This document shows positions 38,307 to 45,948 of a stretch of DNA of 64,000 nucleotides, one piece after another. The stretch lies in assembly GCA_014695345.1 (NCBI GenBank), contig JACJOC010000115.1:280528-344527 (forward strand), given 5' to 3'. Each line of letters starts with the position of its first letter. Positions within the stretch are counted from its first letter, which is position 1. The position numbers and the translations under genes were made by a program. Under the pieces are notes generated by a model. It saw only the letters and a list, made by a program, of their open reading frames with translations, ran no database searches and was not told the origin of the DNA. The DNA is from Cyanobacteria bacterium FACHB-471 (GTDB lineage: Bacteria > Cyanobacteriota > Cyanobacteriia > Elainellales > Elainellaceae).

Positions 38307-38340
38307 TAAAAGATTCAGGGATGCATCCCTGAATCTTTTA
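38307..38340. terminator. 34-bp perfect palindrome, probable terminator of the GH13 gene
   Basis: The sequence reading AAAAGATTCAGGGATGC then ATCCCTGAATCTTTT is a perfect palindrome with A/T ends, about 20 bp past the GH13 stop. Its A- and T-flanks would let it terminate in both directions, including the convergent comM transcript. Confidence 0.8.
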
Positions 38341-38365
38341 GTACCTAATCTTTAGCTGGGAAGGG

Positions 38366-38417
38366 ATTAATGGAAACGCAACGGAGTTAATGGAAACGCA
38401 ACGGAGTTAATGGAGAC
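38366..38417. repeat. 20-bp direct tandem repeat, 2.6 copies
   Basis: The unit RTTAATGGAAACGCAACGGA occurs at 38366-38385, 38386-38405 and partially at 38406-38417, just past the 3' end of comM. No function seen. Confidence 0.7.
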
Positions 38418-38433
38418 GTGGTTGATTGCATCT

Positions 38434-39630
38434 CTACTGCATCCGATCTATGGTGCGGTATTGAACTGCTTCGGCTACATGATGAGTCTGCAAATTTTCG
38501 TCGCCTGCCAAATCTGCAATAGTTCGAGCAACTTTAAGGATGCGATCGGTAGCTCTGGCAGATAGCCCGAGTTTTCGGATCGCTCCTTCTAACAAGGTGC
38601 GAGTTGCATTATCTAACAGACACCATTGTCTCAAGTGGCTGCTCTGCATATCTGAGTTGCAGCGCGGGGTATCGTTCTGAAATCGGGTGCGGGCGCGATC
38701 GCGTGCTACCTGCACCCTTTTTCTCACTGAAACAGAGTCTTCGCCAATTGGCTGTTGGGTAATTTCTTCTGGCTTCAAACGGTTGACGGCTACCTGCAGG
38801 TCAATCCTGTCCATTAGTGGACCTGAAAGCCTTGCCCAATATTGCTCTCTTGCTTTTGGCTTGCAGGTGCAGGGTTGAATTGTGTCACCAAAATAACCAC
38901 AAGGGCAGGGATTAGTACTGGCAACCAGGGTAAACTGAGCCGGAAAAGACACCGATTGACGAGTCCGTGAGATTGTAACGTAACCATCTTCAAGCGGTTG
39001 ACGCAGAAATTCTAAAACATCTCTTTTAAATTCTGTTAACTCGTCTAGGAAAAGCACTCCCCTGTGCGCTAGGGAGATTTCACCAGGACGAGGAAAGCTA
39101 CCGCCGCCAACGAGTGAAGGTCCAGAGGCAGAGTGGTCGGGACTGCGAAAGGGGCGATCGCTGACCAAAGATCCCCTATCTTTCAATAATCCTGCAACCG
39201 AGTGAATTTGAGTAACTTCTAGTGCCTCGCTAAATGAGAGAGGTGGCAAGATACCGGGTAGCCGTCTAGCGAGCATAGTTTTGCCGCTGCCAGGAGGACC
39301 AACAAATATCAAGTTGTGCCCGCCAGCAGCGGCAATCTCCAAGGCGCGACGGGCATGAGCCTGTCCTTTTACGTCTTTTAAATCTAGACCGCAGAAGTGC
39401 GATCGCGTCAATTCTGCTAGCCCATCTACTTGTAGCGGTTCGTAACGTTCTGGCTCATTCAAAAAATCCGCTACTTCTGAAACGTGCTTGAATCCATAAA
39501 CTGTCAGCCCTTTGACAACAGCCGCTTCGCGGGCGTTGTCGGCTGGTACGACTAGTCCTTTGATGCCTAAACGTTGAGCGGCGGCAGCGATCGCTAGCAC
39601 CCCTGCAACAGAACGAAGCCCTCCATCTAA
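38434..39630 (-). pseudogene. comM: comM (yifB), 3' part of a gene split by the integrated element
   Basis: 398 residues of ComM from SLDGGLRSVAGVLAIA to the end. It carries the AAA+ core: Walker A VGPPGSGKTMLARRLPG, FLDELTEFKRDVLEFLRQPLEDG (Walker B), the STNPCPCGYFGD cysteine loop, and the C-terminal LSARATDRILKVARTIADL. ComM is a hexameric helicase that drives branch migration during natural transformation. Here the reading frame is cut at codon SLD and continues upstream into unrelated element sequence (to 39693). The other 110 codons are at 62818-63152. Joining the two at TTAGA gives 508 residues, a normal length, without any lost base. Confidence 0.93.
39626..39630. other. Left attachment-site core
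   Basis: TCTAA within CTCCA-TCTAA-AGATAAG. To the left is comM (codons GGL); to the right is element DNA. It is the copy matching 62818-62822. Confidence 0.85.
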
Positions 39631-39656
39631 AGATAAGTGAACAATACTAGAAAAAT

Positions 39657-39705
39657 AAATTATTCTTTTTGCTATATAGCTACTTAATAGCAAAAAGAAT
39701 AATTT
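39657..39705. terminator. 19-bp perfect inverted repeat just inside the left end of the element
   Basis: AAATTATTCTTTTTGCTAT (39657-39675) is repeated inverted at 39687-39705 with an 11-bp loop. Leftward transcripts would form the hairpin and then run into ATTTTTCT, so it can act as a terminator preventing element transcription from entering the comM 3' part. It could alternatively be an integrase or accessory-factor site. Beyond it, 39706-39966 contains no supported gene. Confidence 0.6.
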
Positions 39706-39966
39706 GCCTTTTGGTATTTCAGTACTATCTGCTTAAAGTTCTTTAAGGTTATTTAGCCAAACAAAGAGCTAAACACTTTTTGACAACTCAGGCTTTGGCT
39801 GTTTACGGTTCAATACTCAAACCTCCAATCATTCAGAAAAGAATGCAAACGACTGTTAGCGCAGTTATCCTGTAATTTATGTCTGCTAAGCTTTAGGCGT
39901 TCAACCTGGTTATGAATGACCTTCAGCGAAACGAGCATCAAGCTAGACATCATCGATGAATTAGCT

Positions 39967-39980
39967 ACTTCTACAGAAGT
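39967..39980 (+). repeat. Element-specific palindromic repeat, copy 1
   Basis: ACTTCTACAGAAGT preceded by TTAGCT. It ends eight bases before the ATG at 39989. Confidence 0.9.
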
Positions 39981-39988
39981 GCCAAACT

Positions 39989-40228
39989 ATGAAATCATCA
40001 ATCAGCAATCTACCTAATAACCAATCGATTAGATGGCAGCATGTAGGTACAGATTTACCAGTTTTAGAGCCAAAGCTTCTGGTTCTACTGCAAGCAACTG
40101 TGGTACCAAAATTGGCTCTTAGTGGTGGTGATGGCAAATCCAGATCTCGGTCAATTTTGCGGCAGCTTTGCCAAGTGCCAGTACTGCCGCTAGAACCTCA
40201 TCCCAGCAGCATCCCCGATATTCGATAG
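39989..40228 (+). CDS. Small protein, unknown
   Basis: 79 residues (MKSSISNLPNNQSIRWQHVG), with a hydrophobic patch LLVLLQATVVPKLAL and a basic GKSRSRSILRQL segment. No family is recognised and no clear ribosome binding site is present; the palindromic repeat lies in the usual Shine-Dalgarno region. A different short frame (from about 39922, reading through the repeat as ATSTEV) overlaps it. Translation is uncertain. The downstream zincin gene is also preceded by the repeat at almost the same distance. Confidence 0.4.
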   Translation: MKSSISNLPNNQSIRWQHVGTDLPVLEPKLLVLLQATVVPKLALSGGDGKSRSRSILRQLCQVPVLPLEPHPSSIPDIR

Positions 40229-40234
40229 CTACTT

Positions 40235-40248
40235 ACTTCTACAGAAGT
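40235..40248 (+). repeat. Element-specific palindromic repeat, copy 2
   Basis: ACTTCTACAGAAGT, preceded by TAGCTACTT (a four-base duplication of ACTT). It ends seven bases before ATG 40256. Confidence 0.9.
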
Positions 40249-40255
40249 GTCAAAA

Positions 40256-41002
40256 ATGTCTATTCGTTCATTGTCTATTCCCACATTCAATAAGCCTGGT
40301 AGCTCAGTGCCGACAGTCTTCCCCCTGCTGGTGCCACTCGTGAGGCTGCGATCGCAAAAATCAACCCTCCCAGCATCACCTGTAAAAAGCAAGCAAACGA
40401 CTGCCAAAGCTCCGGCAAAGGCGACAGCAGCAGCAGTCAAACCAGCGCTGGCAGCCAAGCTCAAAGCTAGGCAGAGCGGAAACCCTGCAAAACCAACATA
40501 TGGGGCCTTGGTTGAGGTAATAGAAATTCTGTTAAAGCCATGCCACCAACACGATCTACTAAGAAATTTCTCGCCAGACCTGATCCAACAGTCAAGACGG
40601 AATTTGGGCGTTCGTTTCTACGCTGTTGATTCAATGCCTTTTGCCGTTCAGACATTGCTCGATCTGTTTCCTGGTAGTAGCAAAGGATCTAGCGGTTCTC
40701 GTGCCATTTTGGGGCGAGATGTAAAGCACCCGATCGTCCTATTAGTTTGGTCTGAGTTTCAGCAGATTGCTACTGAGCTAGGGCTAAGCGTTGATTCGGT
40801 CGCTGAAGCGCTTGTAATGCACGAAATTGGGCACTGTGCAGGTTCAGCCATTTATCTGAATACGAGTCAATCTGATGCATCGTTTCTGAGTGAAGAGTTT
40901 GGCTGGGACTATGGCTTAAACCTGCACCGCAGATTTGGGCGATCGAGCCGCGCAGAGTTTGAAAGAGTCGCTGATTATTGCCTGAAATCCCACGAAAAAT
41001 AG
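40256..41002 (+). CDS. Putative zinc metallopeptidase (HEIGH motif), unknown family
   Basis: 248 residues. The first ~75 are basic and Ala/Lys/Pro-rich (KSKQTTAKAPAKATAAAVKPALAAKLKARQ), looking disordered or DNA-binding. A globular part follows with LLVWSEFQQIATELGLSVDSVAEALVMHEIGHCAGSAIYL: HEIGH at about residues 189-193 is a textbook zincin active site, and SEEFGWDYG about 22 residues later could give the third ligand. It might be compared with ImmA/IrrE-type proteases that cleave repressors of mobile elements, but no such repressor is evident next to it. It starts with ATG at 40256; a GTG at 40247 inside the repeat is less likely. Confidence 0.6.
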   Translation: MSIRSLSIPTFNKPGSSVPTVFPLLVPLVRLRSQKSTLPASPVKSKQTTAKAPAKATAAAVKPALAAKLKARQSGNPAKPTYGALVEVIEILLKPCHQHDLLRNFSPDLIQQSRRNLGVRFYAVDSMPFAVQTLLDLFPGSSKGSSGSRAILGRDVKHPIVLLVWSEFQQIATELGLSVDSVAEALVMHEIGHCAGSAIYLNTSQSDASFLSEEFGWDYGLNLHRRFGRSSRAEFERVADYCLKSHEK

Positions 41003-41048
41003 GGCGCGATCGCAAGAAACATCAATCATTTATTGAGGAAATTTGACC

Positions 41049-41606
41049 ATGATGACTCTATTTCAAAGCAACGGCAGTAAGCAACCATCGATCGCTGAAA
41101 AACTCGAAGCTCAGCAGTTGGAGCTACAGCGAGTTTCAGCCCAGTTGCAGGCGCAGAGAGAGAGAGCGGAAGAGGAAGCAAAGTTGTTGCAAATCTACGA
41201 GCAATCGCTGGAAAACTGCCAAGCCGAGATGCAGAAACTACGCAAGGAGCAGGCATTACAGGAGGCTGAGGCTCAGCTTGAGAGCGATACTCAGGAGTTG
41301 AGAGCAGCCGCACAGAAGATCAATAACCTGAGTGAGCAGCTTGACAATGCTCTGCAAGAATTTGACGATCTGCTGCATTCCCGCACTTCGCTCATACGCC
41401 TGCAAGCTGAGCAAAAAATTATGTTTGCAAATCTGAGAGAAGTTGAACGACCAAATTCCCTAAAAGATTGGTGGACGGTTCTGCCAGTGGTCATTCATCA
41501 AAAAGGGGAAGCTCGATTCACGATCAGGTATCGCTTCCGCAAGCCAAATGAATCTGGCGATCATACCGATGTATTAAAACAGCAGCGATCGAAAGAAAAA
41601 CTGTAG
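41049..41606 (+). CDS. Coiled-coil protein, unknown
   Basis: 185 residues. GAGGAAA sits about eight bases before ATG 41049. Residues ~15-115 are a continuous Glu/Gln/Leu/Ala-rich coiled coil (LEAQQLELQRVSAQLQAQRERAEEEAKLLQ...). The last 70 residues look globular (KDWWTVLPVVIHQKGEARFTIRYRFRKP). It follows the HEIGH protein gene by 46 bp in the same direction. No function is recognised. Confidence 0.65.
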   Translation: MMTLFQSNGSKQPSIAEKLEAQQLELQRVSAQLQAQRERAEEEAKLLQIYEQSLENCQAEMQKLRKEQALQEAEAQLESDTQELRAAAQKINNLSEQLDNALQEFDDLLHSRTSLIRLQAEQKIMFANLREVERPNSLKDWWTVLPVVIHQKGEARFTIRYRFRKPNESGDHTDVLKQQRSKEKL

Positions 41607-41686
41607 CTCTATTCTGTGTTTGTCACGCTACACAGACCCCAAACTCTTGTAGCGTATAACAACACACAAGATCGCCCTTCAGACCT

Positions 41687-41733
41687 AAAACCCGCATTTC
41701 CTGCTCTAAATTAACGGCAGAATGCGGTTTTTG
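41687..41733 (+). terminator. Probable terminator after the coiled-coil gene
   Basis: CCGCATT (41692-41698) pairs with AATGCGG (41721-41727), followed by TTTTT, about 80 bp past the stop. A second stem GCTATTGTG/CACAATAGC lies just beyond. The rest of 41607-41927 shows no gene. Confidence 0.55.
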
Positions 41734-41927
41734 GCTATTGTGACAGTTAGCGGCTCCGTTTTTATAAGCCACAATAGCAGCACAACAACCGCTACAGCCA
41801 ATGTTGCTACTTAAGTCTCACAGTTCAGACAGAACATTCCGGCTGAGCGGCTGTAAGTAGCTTTTGCAATACCACCAGAATATCTCAACAGTCCGCTCCA
41901 ATCAGGTTGTCATGCCCCCGCTACTTG

Positions 41928-42638
41928 TCACAACTGGTTGATGTACTCCAGAAGATTTGCCTCAGCCTTGAACCACTCTCCAGACAATCTAATTTCATTG
42001 AACTGTTTATGTAGTGATTGTTCTAGTTCATGAGCTTCTTTGCTTCCTTCAACTTGCACTGATTTGATCAGCCTTAACTTAGCTGGACTCGATGTCTGAA
42101 GCGCGTTCATTCTTTTTGCTAAATTTTTTGCCCGACCTATTTTGATCGCATTGCTATCCTCGTTCAGAATGAAGTAAATGAAATGGGCTTGATGAGCTAA
42201 CTTCTCGCCCTCAAGAGAGTGTGTTCTGTTACCTGGAGTAACGAGCTTAGCGGTTGGACTTGCCCACGTCTTGATCCATGTACATATCGCTTGAATGGTT
42301 AAAGATTTTTGCGCCCTTATCGTAATAAGCTCTCCGTCAAGGTTCAGCGTGAATTTCTTCGCGCCAGCTTTACCTCTAGACGGGAGGTTCCCGTTATTTG
42401 GAAGCTTGGATTGCTCAGATGGAGATCTACAAAATTTTGTATAAGTGTCCGGATATCCAGTAGGAATACTAAACCTCTTACTGTCTTCCCTTGTGACTTC
42501 TACCCATCCCCATCCCTTGAATGGGTCATTTGGATCTCTATCAACATAAATAGTGTGCCAGTAGCTCCTACCCATAACTCCTGTAGCTAACACGACTGAA
42601 TCTGCATGTGCAATTTCAAAGCACTGCCTCACCAACAA
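41928..42638 (-). CDS. GIY-YIG/T5orf172-type nuclease-domain protein, 5' end uncertain
   Basis: 236 residues from a TTG at 42638. The C-terminal ~85 residues are a T5orf172/MUG113 form of the GIY-YIG fold (HFIYFILNEDSNAIKIGRAKNLAKRMNALQTSSP, ending LHKQFNEIRLSGEWFKAEANLLEYI). The N-terminal ~60 residues (LLVRQCFEIAHADSVVLATG) are not recognised. The protein-like frame continues upstream to an in-frame stop at 42726 (reading FYAVSPQWGRSESLSTRVQHPIILR) without any ATG, so the gene either uses a rare start or has lost its 5' end. The remaining 42730-42906 contains no gene. Confidence 0.7.
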   Translation of the reverse strand: MLVRQCFEIAHADSVVLATGVMGRSYWHTIYVDRDPNDPFKGWGWVEVTREDSKRFSIPTGYPDTYTKFCRSPSEQSKLPNNGNLPSRGKAGAKKFTLNLDGELITIRAQKSLTIQAICTWIKTWASPTAKLVTPGNRTHSLEGEKLAHQAHFIYFILNEDSNAIKIGRAKNLAKRMNALQTSSPAKLRLIKSVQVEGSKEAHELEQSLHKQFNEIRLSGEWFKAEANLLEYINQL

Positions 42639-42906
42639 TCTTAAGATGATTGGATGTTGGACTCTAGTAGATAGGCTCTCGCTACGTCCCCACTGAGGAC
42701 TTACGGCATAAAAAGATTTTGAAAATCACAAAAATTTTTTAGAGCGGTTGGTGGTTTGACTGGAACTGATCTAATGACACTGCTGCAAAGTGCTTGTCCT
42801 AATTAGGACAAAGAAATCGTTCTGTCGCCCAGAGCCATTGTGAGGGCGTACCCCCACACCACCAAAGACAATAGCGTAGGAAGCCGCTCTGGACTGCGAT
42901 CGCAAC

Positions 42907-43095
42907 TTACAGCAGTCCTTCCCGCTGTGCTGCCTCAGAGATGACTCGCCTCAGCCAAGCAGTCTTCTGCTTTCCAAGTTCCTCGACGGCTTTGCTAACA
43001 GAAATAGGTAGCCGTACCTGAGTAGCCTTGCTAGCCAGTGGCTCAACTGTTTCATCAGCGCGAGCAAAGTGCTTCAGATTTTCCTCGTTAGCCAT
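42907..43095 (-). CDS. Small ribbon-helix-helix-like DNA-binding protein
   Basis: 62 residues from ATG 43095, with GGAGG nine bases upstream. ATQVRLPISVSKAVEELGKQKTAWLRRVISEAAQREGLL has the strand-helix-helix pattern of RHH antitoxins and plasmid repressors. It is divergent from the 43300 gene, and the spacer holds two perfect copies of the palindrome TCACTGTATACAGTGA, the likely operators. No toxin gene is adjacent, so a plasmid-type transcriptional repressor is more likely than an antitoxin. Confidence 0.65.
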   Translation of the reverse strand: MANEENLKHFARADETVEPLASKATQVRLPISVSKAVEELGKQKTAWLRRVISEAAQREGLL

Positions 43096-43136
43096 CGTTT
43101 CCAACCTCCATCTCTATAAGGTAGCAACCTTTAGCC

Positions 43137-43152
43137 TCACTGTATACAGTGA
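43137..43152. promoter_or_regulatory. Operator-like palindrome, copy 1
   Basis: TCACTGTATACAGTGA, a perfect 16-bp palindrome, 42 bp upstream of the RHH start codon. Confidence 0.7.
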
Positions 43153-43196
43153 CAGTTTTTCATTTCTATTGTGACACTTTTAACTCAAAATCCTTG

Positions 43197-43222
43197 TTAT
43201 CTCACTGTATACAGTGAGATAA
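43197..43222. promoter_or_regulatory. Operator-like palindrome, copy 2 (26-bp perfect palindrome)
   Basis: The same TCACTGTATACAGTGA core, here at 43202-43217 and extended to a 26-bp perfect palindrome beginning TTATC and ending GATAA. Centres of the two copies are 65 bp apart, close to six helical turns, and both lie between divergent genes. Confidence 0.75.
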
Positions 43223-43299
43223 TGGTGATATCAGGGTTCAAAAAAAAGGGGGCAGCGCTAACTGCCCACCCAATTATCAAGTACAAGGATCTTACCGCA

Positions 43300-43485
43300 A
43301 TGACCTTCAACGCAACGCTGATTAACGTCCACACCCGCGAAGAAAAGCTGATTCAAGTCAAGTCACCGACCGACCGCTACTGCGACGTTCAAGCCGCTAT
43401 CCGTCAGGAACACAGTTCATTCAATTGGGCGATCTTCGAGACGTGGCCCGCAGTCAGACCGCTGCCCATTGCGATCGCAGCCTAA
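43300..43485 (+). CDS. Small protein, unknown
   Basis: 61 residues from ATG 43300 (MTFNATLINVHTREEKLIQVKSPTDRYCDVQAAIRQEHSS). The frame is open upstream to 43171, but that would run across operator copy 2. It looks globular, with two strands and a helix. It is divergent from the RHH gene and presumably under the same operators. No family recognised. Confidence 0.55.
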   Translation: MTFNATLINVHTREEKLIQVKSPTDRYCDVQAAIRQEHSSFNWAIFETWPAVRPLPIAIAA

Positions 43486-43566
43486 ACCTTTTGCCATGAA
43501 AAAGCAGCCCCTTTCTGGTCTGCTGATCCAATTCTCAGCAACAACAACAACTTAAGGATAAGACAG

Positions 43567-43899
43567 ATGCCCTCAACGAAACGAACTATTCACGTTCCAC
43601 ATAAATTGCCTTGCGGTTACAGAGCAGAACCGTTAGACTTCGACTGGATTTTTGACAGAAAACCTAAAAAAGACGAGGTGCTTCAAGAGCTTCAAGCAGC
43701 TCGAAAGCAGATTCAAGAGCTTCGAGAGCAGGAATCCAAGTTTAGAGCAGCGCTAGCCCGTGTACTGAAAACCACTAACCTTGCCCCCAAAACCGAGCGT
43801 TCTGAGGTTGCAAAGGAATTACTCGTAGCGCTGATTGAGTTTCCATGCGAGACAGGCTCGATCGATCGCTTCTTGGATTCATTGATGCAACTGAACTGA
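43567..43899 (+). CDS. Small coiled-coil protein, unknown
   Basis: 110 residues. The middle (DEVLQELQAARKQIQELREQESKFRAALARVLK) is a coiled coil; flanks are globular (HVPHKLPCGYRAEPLDFDWIFD; LLVALIEFPCETGSIDRFLDSLMQLN). AAGGAT lies about ten bases before the ATG. A terminator follows. Confidence 0.6.
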   Translation: MPSTKRTIHVPHKLPCGYRAEPLDFDWIFDRKPKKDEVLQELQAARKQIQELREQESKFRAALARVLKTTNLAPKTERSEVAKELLVALIEFPCETGSIDRFLDSLMQLN

Positions 43900-43906
43900 C
43901 CTAGCC

Positions 43907-43920
43907 ACTTCTACAGAAGT
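43907..43920 (+). repeat. Element-specific palindromic repeat, copy 3
   Basis: ACTTCTACAGAAGT preceded by CTAGCC, seven bases past the stop of the preceding gene and just before its terminator. Confidence 0.9.
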
Positions 43921-43923
43921 AAC

Positions 43924-43956
43924 AGCCCCAGCAGTGATGCTGGGGCTTGTTTTGTT
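43924..43956 (+). terminator. Rho-independent terminator
   Basis: AGCCCCAGCA (43924-43933) pairs perfectly with TGCTGGGGCT (43938-43947) over a GTGA loop, then TGTTTTGTT. Confidence 0.85.
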
Positions 43957-43980
43957 CGTGCTTCTAGACTGCCGATAGCT

Positions 43981-44694
43981 TTAATCGTCCACCTCGACTG
44001 GAAGGGCAGACAGAATGGTAGTCAGTCGAAAGCGTCCGTCTAACACCAACTCAAACCGGGAAATAAAATCGTAGACATGACCAGGTTTTAGCTGAGTTCT
44101 GTAGGCAAGCTGCACGATTCCTTTCTGTTTAAGTAGTTGTTTCATTTCTGCCAGTCCATCGTCTACACCATCATGCACCCAATTAGGTCGCACGTTGAGA
44201 TGGCTTGCTTCTTCAATAGACATACCAAGGAGATCCGCCAAAGGTTGTGTGACGAATAGTTGCCAATCTGTTTCGTGATGCACTAATGCTTGACAGATGC
44301 CTTGTTGCCCTGCTTCGCACATCCTATGAGCTAGCTGAATCGATGCGATCGCAGGCACGCTTGACAGCGGTGGAATAACAGTTAAGTCATCCCCTTCTCT
44401 AGCTGCTGAGAACGTCCTGGCTGTTCTAGCTCCTGGAAACTTAACCAGGATAGCTGTAAGACCTCGTAGCTTGGCAAACAATTTCACTATGTTAGCCTGT
44501 TGCTTAATCAATTCAGCGTCATATTTTGACTCACAATGAAACACGATTTTTCTATAAGTTTCATCAGCCCATTCAGGAATGCTACGCCTTATGGCAGCAG
44601 CACATTCAATACAGCCTTTTGTGTGGGCATATAAGTAGAGTTGATCTGCTATGAGATCTACGTCATTGCTGGTCTGAAGAGGGATCTGAATCAT
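43981..44694 (-). CDS. PAS-like domain protein, unknown
   Basis: 237 residues. The first ~110 include a CxxC-like GCIECAAAIRRS and a helical segment, unrecognised. The C-terminal ~100 residues resemble a PAS domain: ALVHHETDWQLFVTQPLADLLGMSIEEASHLNVRPNWVH, then LAEMKQLLKQKGIVQLAYRTQLKPGHVYDFISRFELVLDGRFRLTTIL. PAS domains sense small molecules or mediate interactions. No signalling output domain is attached. It stands alone on the minus strand. Confidence 0.55.
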   Translation of the reverse strand: MIQIPLQTSNDVDLIADQLYLYAHTKGCIECAAAIRRSIPEWADETYRKIVFHCESKYDAELIKQQANIVKLFAKLRGLTAILVKFPGARTARTFSAAREGDDLTVIPPLSSVPAIASIQLAHRMCEAGQQGICQALVHHETDWQLFVTQPLADLLGMSIEEASHLNVRPNWVHDGVDDGLAEMKQLLKQKGIVQLAYRTQLKPGHVYDFISRFELVLDGRFRLTTILSALPVEVDD

Positions 44695-44894
44695 GCTAAA
44701 GGCACCCTTCCAGTCGGTTAATTAATCTGATTAAAACTAACTTGTTCAACTTTTGCAAGTGTTAGTTAATTCCAAAGATCGCCTTATAAGTAAGTCAAAA
44801 ATATTTTTGTTCTGCATTATTTTTAAGTCAAACATCCTTACTTCGGCTCAATGCTTAGCTTTCAAACTACTTCAACTTGTTCTGACGTATCAAC

Positions 44895-45062
44895 ATGAAT
44901 ACTTCTGATACATCAATACAAATAGTACTTACTTCTACAGAAGTAGTTAAGCCTTCAGTTCTTCAGCAGAGGACTAGCTGTATTTGCTCAAATGCTGATT
45001 CCCCTGGTCTTAAGCTTGAACTTCTCAAGGTGAGTCTTATATATCTCAAAGCGCAACAATAG
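44895..45062 (+). CDS. Doubtful small open frame containing repeat copy 4
   Basis: A 55-residue frame (MNTSDTSIQIVLTSTEVVKPSVLQ) runs through the repeat, which is read as TSTEV. No ribosome binding site is seen, so it may not be a gene. The surrounding 44695-45215 (about 520 bp) holds no better candidate apart from the repeat and the inverted repeat at 45158. Confidence 0.2.
   Translation: MNTSDTSIQIVLTSTEVVKPSVLQQRTSCICSNADSPGLKLELLKVSLIYLKAQQ
44931..44944 (+). repeat. Element-specific palindromic repeat, copy 4
   Basis: ACTTCTACAGAAGT preceded by TAGTACTT. A half-site ACTTCTGA lies 30 bp upstream. Confidence 0.9.
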
Positions 45063-45157
45063 GTAGCTCTGTATTCTCAATAAGAGGGCTTTTTGAGCAA
45101 TAAGCACTCTAAAGCAGTCGTAGCCATCCCAGAACAGCATTAGGCTCAATAAACTCG

Positions 45158-45181
45158 TTCGTATTTCGTGTGGAATACGAA
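45158..45181. promoter_or_regulatory. Inverted repeat upstream of the tyrosine recombinase gene
   Basis: TTCGTATT (45158-45165) and AATACGAA (45174-45181), eight-base spacer, 34 bp before the ATG at 45216. It is placed as an operator would be. Confidence 0.5.
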
Positions 45182-45215
45182 TAAAATAGAGAAGGAACTT
45201 TTCTGAGGTGACTCA

Positions 45216-45782
45216 ATGCCTCGTGACGGTAAGACGAATCGATCCGGCAGCGCTGCAATTCTGGAATTGGATGAACTGCAAGATTTGTTTGGTGAATTGG
45301 ACGATCCCTACCGAGCAATCTCCCAAATCTGCTACTTCACTGCTGGCAGAATTGGTGAGGTAGTGAACCTGCGGGCTGAGCATCTGAGAAATGGTTATGT
45401 CGTTTTCCCAGTTCCAAACACTAAGACTAATGAGACGCGCAAGGTGGTCATGTCAGAGCCGCTGCAAAAGGTGCTAGAGCGAATCAAGCCACCAGCAGGC
45501 TATCTCTTTTCGTCGGGTTCTAAGACTGGGCACATCACCGCTAGGGCAGTAGAGAAGCACGTCAAGCTAGCTGCCGAACTGCTGGGTTTTGAAGGGGTAA
45601 GCCTGCACAGCTTTAGGCGATCGAGATTAACCCACCTGCATGAACAGGGCTGGGGATTGCATGAACTGAAGCGAGTGAGCGGTCACAAGTCTCTGTCGCA
45701 GCTTCAAGCTTATTTGGGTGTGGATCAGGCAATGGTGGACGAGAAGCTCAAGAGGGCTGATGTTGGGTTTGAGGTGGCTTAA
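45216..45782 (+). CDS. Tyrosine recombinase, catalytic domain only (XerC/D-like)
   Basis: 188 residues. All catalytic residues are visible: Arg in TAGRIGE (R45), the beta-hairpin lysine region NTKTNETRK, HSFR (H131, R134), SGHKSL (H157) and the tyrosine nucleophile in LQAYLG (Y166). The N-terminal SAM-like DNA-binding domain of ordinary integrases is missing. GAGGTG lies about eight bases before ATG 45216. Because a serine integrase is placed at the element end, this enzyme more likely resolves multimers of the circular form, as small Xer-like proteins of plasmids do. That role is inferred. Confidence 0.88.
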   Translation: MPRDGKTNRSGSAAILELDELQDLFGELDDPYRAISQICYFTAGRIGEVVNLRAEHLRNGYVVFPVPNTKTNETRKVVMSEPLQKVLERIKPPAGYLFSSGSKTGHITARAVEKHVKLAAELLGFEGVSLHSFRRSRLTHLHEQGWGLHELKRVSGHKSLSQLQAYLGVDQAMVDEKLKRADVGFEVA

Positions 45783-45948
45783 TCCTATTAAAGACGCTCC
45801 CTCAAGAGAGCGTTGAACGGAAGAAGTTAACGTCTCTAAAACCTTTAACTTCTCGTAGTGTAATAAACTCCAAACCTTCGCTAGGAGAAAATATAGTAAA
45901 CACCAAAGCCACCGCCAACAAGTAACGGTTTTCCAAAACCAATCTAGT

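Noticed and set aside
38434..39693. The 419-residue frame read as an intact gene starting MLLSSYIAKRII
   Set aside because: The first 21 residues come from element DNA beyond the junction; from SLDGGL onward it is the 3' part of comM, so it is a split gene.
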